A stretch of DNA of 64,000 nucleotides from Clostridium magnum DSM 2767 (GTDB taxonomy: Bacteria > Bacillota > Clostridia > Clostridiales > Clostridiaceae), in assembly GCF_001623875.1 (NCBI RefSeq), contig NZ_LWAE01000006.1:186001-250000 (forward strand), given 5' to 3'. Numbering within the stretch: position 1 is the stretch's first letter; the number at the start of each line of letters is the position of its first letter. The notes below the pieces were generated by a model that saw only the letters and a program-made list of their open reading frames with translations, did no database searches and was not told the origin of the DNA. The translations under genes were made by a program, and so were the position numbers. Below are positions 24,897 to 33,607 of the stretch, piece after piece.

Positions 24897-25829
24897 CTAT
24901 TTCATAGAATCAGCTGATCCTAAAACATTATCGATTTTGCCTTCAACAACTTTTTGTACAGCATCTCTTCCTGCTCCACAGTATTTTCTTGGGTCAAATT
25001 CCTTTGGATTAGTTCCAAAAGTTTTTCTTATAGCAGCAGTCATAGCTAATCTTATATCTGTATCCATGTTGATTTTACATACAGCCATTCCAGAAGCTTT
25101 TCTTAACATTTCTACTGGAATACCTTTAGCACCAGCTATATTTCCGCCATATTCATTACAAGTTGCAATAGCTTCTGGATCAACAGCTGAAGCTCCATGA
25201 AGAACTATTGGGAAACCAGGTAATTTTGCTTGGATTTCTTCTAATATATCGAATCTTAATTGAGGTTTGAAATCTAATGGGAACTTGAATGCTCCGTGTG
25301 AAGTTCCGATAGCTATAGCTAATGAATCAACACCTGTTCTATTAACAAAATCTACTGCTTGAGCTGGGTCAGTGTATATATGTTCAGCAGCAACAACGTC
25401 GTCTTCAACTCCAGCTAAAACTCCTAGCTCAGCTTCAACAACAACTCCACGAGCATGTGCATACTCAACAACTTCTTTTGTTTTAGCTACGTTTTCTTCG
25501 TATTCAAAGTGTGAACCGTCAAACATAACTGAAGTAAATCCAGCATCGATAACTTCTTTAACAGCTTCGAAACTTGGACCGTGGTCTAAGTGAAGAGCAA
25601 CGTCTACTCCAGTTTCTGCGATAGCAGCATCAACCATAGCTTTTAAGTATGATGCACCAGCATATTTTAATGCTCCTGTTGAACATTGAAGAATAACTGC
25701 TGAATTCTTAGCTTTTGCTCCTCTGATAACACCTTGAATTATTTCCAAGTTATTGATGTTAAAAGCACCTATAGCATATTTGCCTTCATAAGCTTTTTTG
25801 AACATTTCCTTAGTAGTAACTAATGCCAT
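24897..25829 (-). CDS. fba: class II fructose-bisphosphate aldolase
   Basis: 310 residues from the ATG at 25829 (GGAAGGTGG upstream). It cleaves fructose 1,6-bisphosphate to DHAP and glyceraldehyde 3-phosphate in the cytosol. Zinc-site motifs are LHLDHGPSFEAVKEVIDAGF (His/Asp), FDGSH, EAELGVLAGVEDD and IVLHGASAVD. It is a monocistron away from the other glycolytic genes (54.5-59.6 kb). Its leader has a GGGAC palindrome, see 25944. Confidence 0.96.
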   Translation of the reverse strand: MALVTTKEMFKKAYEGKYAIGAFNINNLEIIQGVIRGAKAKNSAVILQCSTGALKYAGASYLKAMVDAAIAETGVDVALHLDHGPSFEAVKEVIDAGFTSVMFDGSHFEYEENVAKTKEVVEYAHARGVVVEAELGVLAGVEDDVVAAEHIYTDPAQAVDFVNRTGVDSLAIAIGTSHGAFKFPLDFKPQLRFDILEEIQAKLPGFPIVLHGASAVDPEAIATCNEYGGNIAGAKGIPVEMLRKASGMAVCKINMDTDIRLAMTAAIRKTFGTNPKEFDPRKYCGAGRDAVQKVVEGKIDNVLGSADSMK

Positions 25830-25943
25830 TGTGTATTCCACCTTCCAATAATTATATTAGCTTTTAATCTCAAGTAATAAGTACATGAAATTTCTAGCTT
25901 AATTGCATATAAGTTTTCTTATTATATTTAAGGGCACAGTATT

Positions 25944-25980
25944 GTCCCGGTGGGACGTAAAATGCTCTCTATATATTATA
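25944..25980 (-). promoter_or_regulatory. fba -10 and GTCCC/GGGAC palindrome
   Basis: On the minus strand TATAAT (25975-25980) is followed 18 nt later by GTCCC-ACC-GGGAC (25944-25956), about where an operator downstream of a start site would lie. The GGGAC core also forms the CggR operator at 53350, but arranged there as direct repeats, not inverted. Any link is speculative. No good -35 is seen. Confidence 0.35.
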
Positions 25981-26034
25981 ATCTATTAAACTCATATTTT
26001 CCATAGTTTAATTATATATTATTTTACAAATCTT

Positions 26035-26056
26035 TTGAAGCAAGGTCTTAATTAAC
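26035..26056 (+). repeat. family B remnant
   Basis: TTGAAGCAAGGTCTTAATTAA matches the first 19-20 bases of family B copy 2 (TTGAAGCAAGATCTTAATTCA), with nothing further. Confidence 0.45.
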
Positions 26057-26074
26057 ATAAACATTCAATCTTTA

Positions 26075-26455
26075 TTACAATATATTCTGAGGATTTACTC
26101 TTTCCATATCAATTATATGCTTTAATAGAAATTTTATAACATGAGTAGATGCCAAAGCTTCTTCTTCATCTTCACACTTAGTATACTGAGTAAGTTTCCA
26201 AATTTCATTGTTAACATTATCTATCTCTGCATGGTTTGAAAACATGGAAACCTTATCTGAGTATTTATCCCATTGGTTTAAAAGGTCTAGAGAATTATCA
26301 TATGCTTTATCCCATGAATGTGAGGTTATATCTTTTTCTATTTGTACTGCTGAAACTTCAAGTTTTGTGCATATCTTGTTTAAGTAATTTATAGAGAAAA
26401 ATATCCCTATAAGCATAATAAAGAAAATACTTAGAGAAGTTATTAGACCTTTCAT
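26075..26455 (-). CDS. DUF4363 family membrane-anchored protein
   Basis: 126 residues. One N-terminal membrane segment (GLITSLSIFFIMLIGIFFSINYL) is followed by a helical extracytoplasmic part with Trp-rich KAYDNSLDLLNQWDKYSDKVSMFSNHAEID, typical of DUF4363. It starts 13 nt after the DUF421 gene on the same strand, and these two families are regularly neighbours in Clostridia. Function unknown. Confidence 0.82.
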   Translation of the reverse strand: MKGLITSLSIFFIMLIGIFFSINYLNKICTKLEVSAVQIEKDITSHSWDKAYDNSLDLLNQWDKYSDKVSMFSNHAEIDNVNNEIWKLTQYTKCEDEEEALASTHVIKFLLKHIIDMERVNPQNIL

Positions 26456-26468
26456 TTATATACACCCC

Positions 26469-27146
26469 TTATTTTTGTTCCTTGGGTTGATAATAGAATT
26501 TACCTTTAGAATCAAGCATTGCTATAAAAACATGTTCATGGGACAAAATATTATTTTTCTTTAGCTGCTGCTTAAGCCAATGTTTATCTTTATTTATTAT
26601 TTTTAAATTATTGCAATTTATTCTTCCGTCTAAAATTAATGTTACTGGTAAAATATCCTGATCGGGTTTTAAGTTTAAATCAGCCTTTGTAGCCGGAGAG
26701 AGTTCAGTTTTAGGTATAATGGACAGCTGACCGCTAGTTTCTAATATAGCATACTGAATATCTTCTAAGTTATAGTAACCTTGAAGTCTTAGCTCTTCCA
26801 TTAAATCATTTAAATTAAATCTTTCCTTCTCTAATTCTTTAATATTTAACTTCCCTTCATTGATTATTACACTTGGTTTTCCGCTAAAAAAAATTCTTAG
26901 TTTTTCACTCTTCAGTTCTAATATTGATGCTAGCGCTTGGAGTGTCAGTAAAGTTATTATAGGAATGATGCCGTGCATTATTGGAATTCTAGTATCCTGC
27001 ATAGGCAGTGAGGCTAGCTCTGAAACCATTATTGCAATAGCAAGTTCAAAAGGTTCTAATTCGCCTATCTGTTTTTTTCCCATAAGGCGCATGGAAGTAA
27101 TTACTAAAATATATAGCACAATAGTTCTAATAAGTACAATAAACAT
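26469..27146 (-). CDS. DUF421 (YetF family) membrane protein
   Basis: 225 residues. Three N-terminal membrane helices (residues 3-22, 34-52, 58-78) are followed by the cytosolic DUF421 domain (SGKPSVIINEGKLNIKELEKERFNLNDLMEELRLQGYYNLEDIQYAILETSGQLS). The GKPSVIINEGKI block is characteristic. The family occurs in spore formers, some linked to spore or germinant function; the precise role is not known. It is an operon with the DUF4363 gene. Confidence 0.88.
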   Translation of the reverse strand: MFIVLIRTIVLYILVITSMRLMGKKQIGELEPFELAIAIMVSELASLPMQDTRIPIMHGIIPIITLLTLQALASILELKSEKLRIFFSGKPSVIINEGKLNIKELEKERFNLNDLMEELRLQGYYNLEDIQYAILETSGQLSIIPKTELSPATKADLNLKPDQDILPVTLILDGRINCNNLKIINKDKHWLKQQLKKNNILSHEHVFIAMLDSKGKFYYQPKEQK

Positions 27147-27291
27147 AAATAAAGATCCTCCTGCAATAATCCTAAAGATTTTTCTACATTATATTTTTAC
27201 ATTAATACAAAAAAATATAAGTAAATTGTGAACATTTTTACTAATATTAACGTATAATAATAGTACACAAAAAAATTAGGGAGAGGATGAA

Positions 27292-28947
27292 ATGGCAGAA
27301 CAGAGACTAAAAGTAAATAACAAAGAGATATTAGTAGAAAAAGGGACAATTCTACACAAAATTATTAAAGATAACTGCCTTGAGAAAGACATACCGGTTG
27401 TGCTTGCTAGACTTAACGGCAACTATTATGAACTTACACATTCTTTAAAAGAAGATGGAGATTTTGAACCTATAGATATCACTAATAATTTAGGACTAAA
27501 AACTTATGCCAGAACCCTGCAGTTTATACTTATAAAATCAGTATTGGATGTATTTCCAGAAGCTAAAATAACAATAGAGCATTCTATGAGTAAAGGTTTG
27601 TTTGGAGAAATTCATAAAAGCGCTGCTCTATGTGAGGAAGATATAAAGAAAATTAAAGTTAGAATGCAGGAATTAATAAATAAAGATTTGCCAATAGAAA
27701 AGGTATCAGTAAAAAAAGAAGAGGCAATAAAAATTTTCACTGGCTACAAAATGGATGATAAGGTGAGATTGCTTAAATATGTAAATACAGATACTGTGAA
27801 ACTATATAATTTAGATGGTCGTTATGATTATTTTTACGGTTCTATGGCATATTCTACAGGGACATTTAAATCTTTTGATTTAATATATTATGAACCAGGT
27901 TTCCTGCTTAGATACCCTACAGAAGCAGACCCTTTTAATATTCCTAAACTTGTGGAACATAAAAAACTTAGAAAGATATTCCATGAAACAGAACAATGGG
28001 GAAACATATTGGGGGTTGGAGATGTAGGCTCTTTAAATGATAAGGTGGAAAATGGAGAGATTGTAGACATAATAAGAGTAGCGGAGGCACTACATGAAAA
28101 GAAAATTGCATATATAGCAGATATGATTAGTGAGAGACAAAATGTAAAAATTGTATTAATAGCAGGTCCTAGTTCATCAGGAAAAACAACCTTTGCTAGA
28201 AGGCTTGGAATACAGCTTAGGGTAAATGGACTTATACCAATTCCAATTTCTTTAGATGATTATTTTGTAGATAGAGATCATACACCGAAGGACGAGTATG
28301 GTAATTACGATTTTGAATCCATATATGCTCTAGATTTAGAACTATTTAATAAAAACTTAGAAGGTTTACTGAAAGGGGAGGATGTAGAAATCCCAACCTT
28401 CAATTTTAAAAATGGTATTAGAGAGTGGTTAGGTCAAAAAATTAAACTGCCTGAGAATGGAATATTAATAATAGAAGGAATCCACGGATTAAACGAGATG
28501 CTTACATCTTCTATACCAATGGACAATAAATTTAAGATATATATAAGCGCACTTACTCAGCTAAATGTAGATAATCACAATAGAATAGCAACTACAGATG
28601 TAAGAATAATAAGAAGGATAGTTAGAGATTCTCTATCTAGAGGGTATGGTAGTGAAGATACCTTAAAAATGTGGCCTTCTATAAAAAGAGGGGAAGAAAG
28701 AAATATATTCGTATTTCAAGAGAATGCGGATGTTATGTTTAATTCCACTTTAGTTTATGAACTATGTGTATTAAAACAATATGCATTAAAAGAATTAGAA
28801 AAGATAGAAATTTCTAGTCCTGTATACTACGAAGCATTAAGGTTAAGGAGTTTTTTACATTTCTTTAAAGATGTAGACAAAGAAATTGTTGCAGATAATT
28901 CTATATTAAGAGAGTTTATAGGTGGCAGTTGTTTTTATAAATACTAG
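27292..28947 (+). CDS. nucleoside kinase with TGS-like N-terminus (uridine kinase family)
   Basis: 551 residues. The first 200 residues resemble the TGS and second additional domain of threonyl-tRNA synthetase (for example HSMSKGLFGEIHKSA). The C-terminal half is a P-loop kinase with GPSSSGKTTFARRL (about 286-299), ISLDDYFVDRDHTPKDEYGNYDFES and IIEGIHGLNEML, as in uridine/phosphoribulokinase enzymes. Such fusions are common in Firmicutes and annotated as nucleoside kinase; the substrate is not proven. AGGGAGAGG precedes ATG 27292. A strong terminator follows. Confidence 0.9.
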   Translation: MAEQRLKVNNKEILVEKGTILHKIIKDNCLEKDIPVVLARLNGNYYELTHSLKEDGDFEPIDITNNLGLKTYARTLQFILIKSVLDVFPEAKITIEHSMSKGLFGEIHKSAALCEEDIKKIKVRMQELINKDLPIEKVSVKKEEAIKIFTGYKMDDKVRLLKYVNTDTVKLYNLDGRYDYFYGSMAYSTGTFKSFDLIYYEPGFLLRYPTEADPFNIPKLVEHKKLRKIFHETEQWGNILGVGDVGSLNDKVENGEIVDIIRVAEALHEKKIAYIADMISERQNVKIVLIAGPSSSGKTTFARRLGIQLRVNGLIPIPISLDDYFVDRDHTPKDEYGNYDFESIYALDLELFNKNLEGLLKGEDVEIPTFNFKNGIREWLGQKIKLPENGILIIEGIHGLNEMLTSSIPMDNKFKIYISALTQLNVDNHNRIATTDVRIIRRIVRDSLSRGYGSEDTLKMWPSIKRGEERNIFVFQENADVMFNSTLVYELCVLKQYALKELEKIEISSPVYYEALRLRSFLHFFKDVDKEIVADNSILREFIGGSCFYKY

Positions 28948-28952
28948 GTAAT

Positions 28953-28985
28953 TGAAAAAGCGGCATAAATGCTGCTTTTTTTTAT
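28953..28985 (+). terminator. terminator of the nucleoside kinase gene
   Basis: AAAAAGCGGCA-TAAA-TGCTGCTTTTTTTT. Confidence 0.88.
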
Positions 28986-29017
28986 TTAGTATGCAAGTAA
29001 TATATCTAAATTTCTGT

Positions 29018-29149
29018 GAAGTGGAAACTTGAATCAGATGGAGTTTCAAACTCCACCTGATTCTTAGTTGAACGAATCCAGGAACGTAGCCGCTCGCAAC
29101 GTACACTTTGAAGAAGATGGGAGTATTAGAGCGGGTAGTCATCGGATAA
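29018..29149 (+). repeat. family A element, copy 4 (basic form)
   Basis: 132 bp without inserted modules; close to the family consensus. Both arms of the second structure (ATCCAGGAACGTAGCCGCTC and GAGCGGGTAGTCATCGGAT) are intact. Confidence 0.92.
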
Positions 29150-29241
29150 AAAAAGATGTGGCAATGTTTCAGTTTATTGTATAATAAGCTTTGTAATATA
29201 TGACTTAATATTGAATGAAATTGGAAGGCTGGTGTAATAAT

Positions 29242-29925
29242 ATGAGAGAATACAGTGCTTTTGATATCCTTGGACCTATAATGATAGGGCCATCAAGTTC
29301 ACATACTGCAGGTGCAGCTAGACTTGGTAAAATTGCAAGAACAATAGCTGGTGACGGAATAAAAGCAGTACATTTTCTTCTTCATGGATCCTTTGCAACA
29401 ACATATAAGGGACACGGTACTGATAAGGCTTTAGTAGCAGGAATATTAGGAATGAATCCTTGGGATGAAAACTTAAGAAATTCCATGGAATTAGCGGCAA
29501 AAAGTAATATTGAAATAGAATTTATTCCAACTGATCTTGGCGATGTTCATCCTAATACAGTTAAGGTTTTAATAACTAAAGAAGATGGGAAGACTGTACA
29601 GGTGGTTGGTTCATCCATAGGTGGAGGAAATATAGTAGTTACAGAAGTAGATGGAGACAAATTAGAATTTACAGGAGTATATCCTACAATATTAATAAAT
29701 CATATTGATGTACCAGGAATGGTTGCAAAAGTAACTTCTGTGTTATTTGATCATAAAATAAATATTGCATTTATGAAGGTTTATAGAACAAGCGGCAAGG
29801 GTTCTGCTGCAGCTATGGTATTTGAAGTAGATGATATTATAGGTGAACATGTAATAAATGTAATAAATAGCATACCTAATGTGAAGAAAGCTAGAGCTAT
29901 AAACCCTATAAGAGAGGAAGAATAA
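29242..29925 (+). CDS. sdaAB: L-serine dehydratase, beta chain
   Basis: 227 residues from ATG 29242 (MREYSAFDILGPIMIGPSSSHTAGA). Serine is deaminated to pyruvate by a two-subunit Fe-S enzyme. The SSSHTAGAARLGKIAR motif is the conserved beta-chain motif. Residues 150-225 form an ACT domain (NHIDVPGMVAKVTSVLFDHKINIAFMKVYRT), a likely serine sensor. The alpha gene starts 3 nt after its stop. Confidence 0.95.
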   Translation: MREYSAFDILGPIMIGPSSSHTAGAARLGKIARTIAGDGIKAVHFLLHGSFATTYKGHGTDKALVAGILGMNPWDENLRNSMELAAKSNIEIEFIPTDLGDVHPNTVKVLITKEDGKTVQVVGSSIGGGNIVVTEVDGDKLEFTGVYPTILINHIDVPGMVAKVTSVLFDHKINIAFMKVYRTSGKGSAAAMVFEVDDIIGEHVINVINSIPNVKKARAINPIREEE

Positions 29926-29928
29926 TCT

Positions 29929-30801
29929 ATGGTTAACTATGGGCATGAACTATTAGAAGTTTGTAAAGAAAGAAACATAAGTATATGGGAATATACATTA
30001 GAAGAAGAGGCAAAGGCAACTGGGCTTACTTCTGAACAAGTCTTTAAAAAAATGCAAAAAAACTTACAGGTAATGCAGGTAGCTGCAGAGCGTGGATTAA
30101 ATAATAAAATTTCATCAATAAGTGGTCTTATAGGTGGAGATGCATATAAGTTAAATCAGTATGCTAAAGGTGGGAAAACACTAACAGGGAGCTTTATGGT
30201 TACCGCTATGGCAAGAGCTCTTTCTTCATCAGAAGTAAATGCTTCTATGGGGAAAATAGTAGCAGCACCTACGGCAGGCTCTTGTGGCATAATGCCAGCA
30301 GTAATAATAAGTGCAGGAGAAAGACTAGGCTCAACAGAAGATGAGATGGTAAAGGGTTTATTTACAGCCACTGGTATAGGCATAATTATTGCTAAGAATG
30401 CCACAATGTCAGGTGCTGAAGGCGGATGTCAAGCTGAATGTGGTTCAGCAGCAGCTATGGCTTCAGCTGGTGTAGTAGAAATGATGGGCGGAACACCAGA
30501 ACAGGCCTTAAATGCAGCAGCTATAGTATTTAAAAATATACTGGGATTAGTATGTGATCCGATAGCGGGGCTTGTAGAGGTTCCTTGTGCTAAAAGAAAT
30601 GCAGCAGGAGCGGTAAGTGCTTTAACAACAGCAGATATGGTTATGGCTGGTGTAATGAGCAAAATACCTTTTGATGATACCGTTGAAGCAATGTATAAGA
30701 TAGGAAAGAAGATGTCTTTTGAATTTAGAGAAACAGCTCTAGGAGGACTTGCGATTACGGAAACAGGACTTAAACTTCAGCGAGAGATATTTGGAAAGTA
30801 A
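29929..30801 (+). CDS. sdaAA: L-serine dehydratase, alpha chain
   Basis: 290 residues. The conserved cysteine blocks that hold the [4Fe-4S] cluster are visible: GSCGIMPA, CQAECGSAAAMAS and VCDPIAGLVEVPCAKRNA. The first two thirds, SISGLIGGDAYKLNQY, also fit. It completes the serine-degrading enzyme with sdaAB. The two genes are 3 nt apart and co-translated. Confidence 0.96.
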   Translation: MVNYGHELLEVCKERNISIWEYTLEEEAKATGLTSEQVFKKMQKNLQVMQVAAERGLNNKISSISGLIGGDAYKLNQYAKGGKTLTGSFMVTAMARALSSSEVNASMGKIVAAPTAGSCGIMPAVIISAGERLGSTEDEMVKGLFTATGIGIIIAKNATMSGAEGGCQAECGSAAAMASAGVVEMMGGTPEQALNAAAIVFKNILGLVCDPIAGLVEVPCAKRNAAGAVSALTTADMVMAGVMSKIPFDDTVEAMYKIGKKMSFEFRETALGGLAITETGLKLQREIFGK

Positions 30802-30885
30802 GAAAAGGAGATGGATTATTTGTGGCATGAATCTATTAGAAATATAATATAAATAATTTATAGTATTAAATAGTAGGTGATGAAC

Positions 30886-31230
30886 ATGCCCCATAGAAAA
30901 ATTGTTGAACAGTATTATGTTGATATAAATAATTTAACAGATTTATTAAGCAAGCTTGTTAACTCATATAGGCTTTTAATAGGTGGAGCAGGAGAATTAA
31001 ATACTATAGCATTAGCCCATAAAAGGGATGTAAAGGATGCTTTAAAAAGAGTAAATGAGCTAGGAGATATAATTGATAATGTCATAAAAGTTTTAGATTG
31101 TTCAAGTTTTAGTTATATGGACTATTGTAAATTAAAAGCTCAAATATTAGAGAGTAAAATTCAAGTACAATATATAGAATCAGAAATAGATCAAGAATTA
31201 GAGTTTGAGAATGATAATAATAAAAAATAG
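30886..31230 (+). CDS. small helical protein of unknown function
   Basis: 114 residues from ATG 30886, favoured because AGGTGA lies about 7 nt upstream. The protein is predicted helical, without membrane segments or cysteine clusters (two Cys near LDCSSFSYMDYCKL). I do not recognise the family. It follows sdaAA by 84 nt and ends in a bidirectional terminator. Confidence 0.65.
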   Translation: MPHRKIVEQYYVDINNLTDLLSKLVNSYRLLIGGAGELNTIALAHKRDVKDALKRVNELGDIIDNVIKVLDCSSFSYMDYCKLKAQILESKIQVQYIESEIDQELEFENDNNKK

Positions 31231-31258
31231 GTGTGGATGTATATCCACACCTATTTTA
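31224..31258. terminator. bidirectional terminator
   Basis: AAAATAGGTGTGGAT-GTAT-ATCCACACCTATTTT, T-rich on both sides, between the convergent 30886 gene and pssA; it overlaps both stop codons. Confidence 0.9.
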
Positions 31259-31777
31259 GAATTTTTTAAATCTGTGCTTGCAAACCATAAGATAAGATAA
31301 AGCAGCTAACAATATTACTGTAACACCTGTAGGCGCTAAATAGTTCATTGTAACTAGGCAATATAAAGCCATGAACATACCTGCAAAAGTTATTGGAATT
31401 CCATAGAATTCTCCATCAAATGCAGTAACGTTAAATCTAGCTAATCTATAAGCTCCGCATATTGGGAATAATAAAAGTAATGAATATCCTAAAAGTCCTA
31501 AATTTGAAAATCCGTAAATATTAAATGCAAGGATAGAAGGAGCAACACCGAAAGAAACTACGTCTGCAAGGGAATCAAGTTCTTTACCTAATTCATTTGA
31601 TACATTTAAGTATCTAGCAACTCTTCCGTCATATCTATCAGCTAGACATGCTAGCAATATGAAAATACCTGCCCATTTGTAATTTTCTTGAAATGTCATC
31701 ATTAAAGACATTATGCCGCATCCTAAGTTGGCAAAAGTGAAGGCATTAGGTACAGCGCTTTTAGCTATTTTAGCCAT
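31256..31777 (-). CDS. pssA: CDP-diacylglycerol-serine O-phosphatidyltransferase
   Basis: 173 residues from the ATG at 31777 (TTTAGGAGTGATTATA upstream). It is an integral membrane enzyme making phosphatidylserine. The CDP-alcohol phosphotransferase motif D(x)2DG(x)2AR(x)8G(x)3D(x)3D is seen in LADRYDGRVARYLNVSNELGKELDSLADVVSFGVAP. Four to six membrane segments. It is a single gene on the minus strand. Confidence 0.93.
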   Translation of the reverse strand: MAKIAKSAVPNAFTFANLGCGIMSLMMTFQENYKWAGIFILLACLADRYDGRVARYLNVSNELGKELDSLADVVSFGVAPSILAFNIYGFSNLGLLGYSLLLLFPICGAYRLARFNVTAFDGEFYGIPITFAGMFMALYCLVTMNYLAPTGVTVILLAALSYLMVCKHRFKKF

Positions 31778-31940
31778 TATAATCACTCCTAAACAATAAT
31801 TACTGTTCTGTATTATACAAACACAAAAAAGTATATAATAGTACTAAGTATATTATAACTCATTTCACTAAATTATTTAAGTAGCAATATACTTTTTTTA
31901 TGGAAAAATTATAAATTTTTTGTTAAAATAGAGTAGGTTT

Positions 31941-32170
31941 ATGAAGTGAAACTTGAATCAGGGGGAGTTTGTCTACGACCACGGGGCTTTGCCCGTTAAA
32001 TGCCATTTAGGCATTTAACCTCCACTTGATTCTTAGTTGAACGAATCCAGGGATGTAGCCGGTCTTTACTCCCACTTTGAAGAAAAGCAGAGAACCAAAA
32101 TCTATGATTTTGTGTGAATCGCTTTCACAGAGTGCGTATGGGAGTATTAGAGCGGGTAATCATCGGATAA
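31941..32170 (+). repeat. family A element, copy 5, with M1 and M2 modules
   Basis: 230 bp. The loop of hairpin 1 carries the M2 module of about 58 bp (31967-32023; GTCTACGACCACGGGGCTTT, CCGTTAAATGCCATTTAGGC). The loop of structure 2 carries M1 (about 32090-32150; CAAAATCTATGATTTTGTG, GCTTTCACAGAGTGCGTA). It occupies most of the 415-base gap before the TVP38 gene. Confidence 0.92.
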
Positions 32171-32192
32171 AATATAGAGAGTTGAGTGATAT

Positions 32193-32858
32193 ATGAAGAA
32201 TAATAAGAAGAATTTATTGAAGTATTTAGCTCTAGCAGTGATTCTTGTAGTTATTGTATTTTTAGTATTTAAGTTTAGAAGACATTTCATCCATGTAAAC
32301 TTAAGAGATATGAGAAGATATATTCTTAGCTACGGTGAGTTTTCTTCAATAATTTTTATATTAATTTATTCATTGAAACCTATACTATTGGTAATTCCTA
32401 CTTCATTGCTATCTATTCTTGCGGGAAATATTTTTCAGTTCCACACAGCTGTTCTAATGAGTATGATAGGTTGTTTTGGTTCAGCCACAGTAGCCTTTTT
32501 TTTATCAAGGCTTTTAGGCAGAACATTTGTAGACAAGATTCTTAAGGGTAAAGCTATGACATTGGATTCAAATATAGAAAAACATGGATTTAAAATTATG
32601 CTTCTAATGAGATTAGCTGTGGTGTTTCCATATGACCCTCTAAGTTATGCAGCAGGGCTTACCAAAATGAAATATAGAGATTTTATTCTTGGAACATTGA
32701 TAGGGGTTTTCCCGGAGATGGTTACCTATGCCCTTATGGGTAAAAATATACATCATCCTTTTTCACATAAGTTTATAATACCTATAGTAATAGTTATTGC
32801 TTTAGCTGTTGTTGCATCCTATATGTACAAAAAATCCAGTAATGGGAATAATTCATAA
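32193..32858 (+). CDS. TVP38/TMEM64 family membrane protein
   Basis: 221 residues with six or so membrane segments (LLKYLALAVILVVIVFLVF, FSSIIFILIYSLKPILLVIPTSLLSILAG, ...). The block RLAVVFPYDPLSYAAGLTKMKYRDFILGT is the SNARE-associated (DedA-like) signature of this family. The relatives are lipid scramblases/flippases or transporters; the function here is unknown. It starts 22 bp downstream of a family A element. Confidence 0.88.
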   Translation: MKNNKKNLLKYLALAVILVVIVFLVFKFRRHFIHVNLRDMRRYILSYGEFSSIIFILIYSLKPILLVIPTSLLSILAGNIFQFHTAVLMSMIGCFGSATVAFFLSRLLGRTFVDKILKGKAMTLDSNIEKHGFKIMLLMRLAVVFPYDPLSYAAGLTKMKYRDFILGTLIGVFPEMVTYALMGKNIHHPFSHKFIIPIVIVIALAVVASYMYKKSSNGNNS

Positions 32859-32925
32859 GTAAGATAGTCTTCTTTATAGGAAACAATAATGTTATTACAT
32901 TATAAAAGGAGAGGTGTTTTTACAG

Positions 32926-33351
32926 ATGAAAGTAAAGGATATAATGACAAAATCAGTAATCAGTTTAGACTCTAATGATACTGTACAAAAAGCAGCTAGT
33001 ATTATGAGTGAACATAATATAGGATCAGTTCCAGTATGTGAATCTAGTAATGTTATAGGAATTATTACAGACAGAGATATAGCTTTAAGATGTGTAGCAG
33101 AAGGAAAAGACTGTAAAAATCAATCGGTAAGAGATATTATGTCTTCCAATCCGGCAATAGGCACACCTGATATGGATGTACAGGATGCTTCTAGAATAAT
33201 GAGTGAAAGACAAATAAGAAGACTTCCTATAGTAGAAAATAATAGTTTAGTTGGAGTAGTATCCTTAGGAGATATAGCTGTTGATCCAAAGCTAAATAAT
33301 CAAGCAGAACAGGCGTTGAGCAGCATATCAGAACCAAGTACTCCTAGGTAA
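32926..33351 (+). CDS. tandem CBS domain protein
   Basis: 141 residues from ATG 32926 (AGGAGAGG about 11 nt upstream). Two CBS motifs (about 7-60 and 75-130) with MTKSVISLDSNDTVQKAASIMSEHNIGSVPV and MSSNPAIGTPDMDVQDASRIMSERQIRRLPI form one Bateman module, which binds adenine nucleotides. There is no catalytic domain. It is a stand-alone sensor of unknown partner. Confidence 0.88.
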   Translation: MKVKDIMTKSVISLDSNDTVQKAASIMSEHNIGSVPVCESSNVIGIITDRDIALRCVAEGKDCKNQSVRDIMSSNPAIGTPDMDVQDASRIMSERQIRRLPIVENNSLVGVVSLGDIAVDPKLNNQAEQALSSISEPSTPR

Positions 33352-33365
33352 AAATATTTATAAGG

Positions 33366-33408
33366 TGAATAAATCCACAAGAGACCGTAGGAATCTTGTG
33401 GATTTGTT
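33366..33408 (+). terminator. terminator-like hairpin
   Basis: AAATCCACAAG / CTTGTGGATTT, with a short T-poor tail. Confidence 0.55.
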
Positions 33409-33450
33409 ATATAAAGTGTTATAATGTAATAGTTAAATTTACAAAATGAG

Positions 33451-33580
33451 TTGAAGCAAGATCTTAATTCAGACGGGATTCTTATCCCCTCTGAATTTTA
33501 GAGCTGCGAATGCATGACTAACTTGGCGTTAGACTCCCACTTGGAACAGGTGGGAGACTTACGCCAAGTTAGTCAGGTAA
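33451..33580 (+). repeat. family B element, copy 2 (basic form)
   Basis: 130 bp. It begins TTGAAGCAAGATC, has hairpin AATTCAGACGGGATT / CCCCTCTGAATTTTAG and outer arms TGACTAACTTGGCGTTAGACTCCCAC / GTGGGAGACTTACGCCAAGTTAGTCA, with only a 10-nt loop. It lies just before the lipid kinase gene. Confidence 0.88.
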
Positions 33581-33607
33581 AACATTATTAAAGTAGGGGA
33601 GTTTTAT

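Noticed and set aside
24871..25200. Plus-strand open frame antisense to fba
   Set aside because: Shadow of the conserved fba frame; the composition matches the complement of a highly expressed gene.
28906..29142. Open frame on the minus strand inside family A copy 4, with a matching one at 49011-49211 (VYVASGYV.GFVQLRIRW)
   Set aside because: The shared peptide is a by-product of the repeated DNA; no ribosome site, and other copies have stops or shifted frames.
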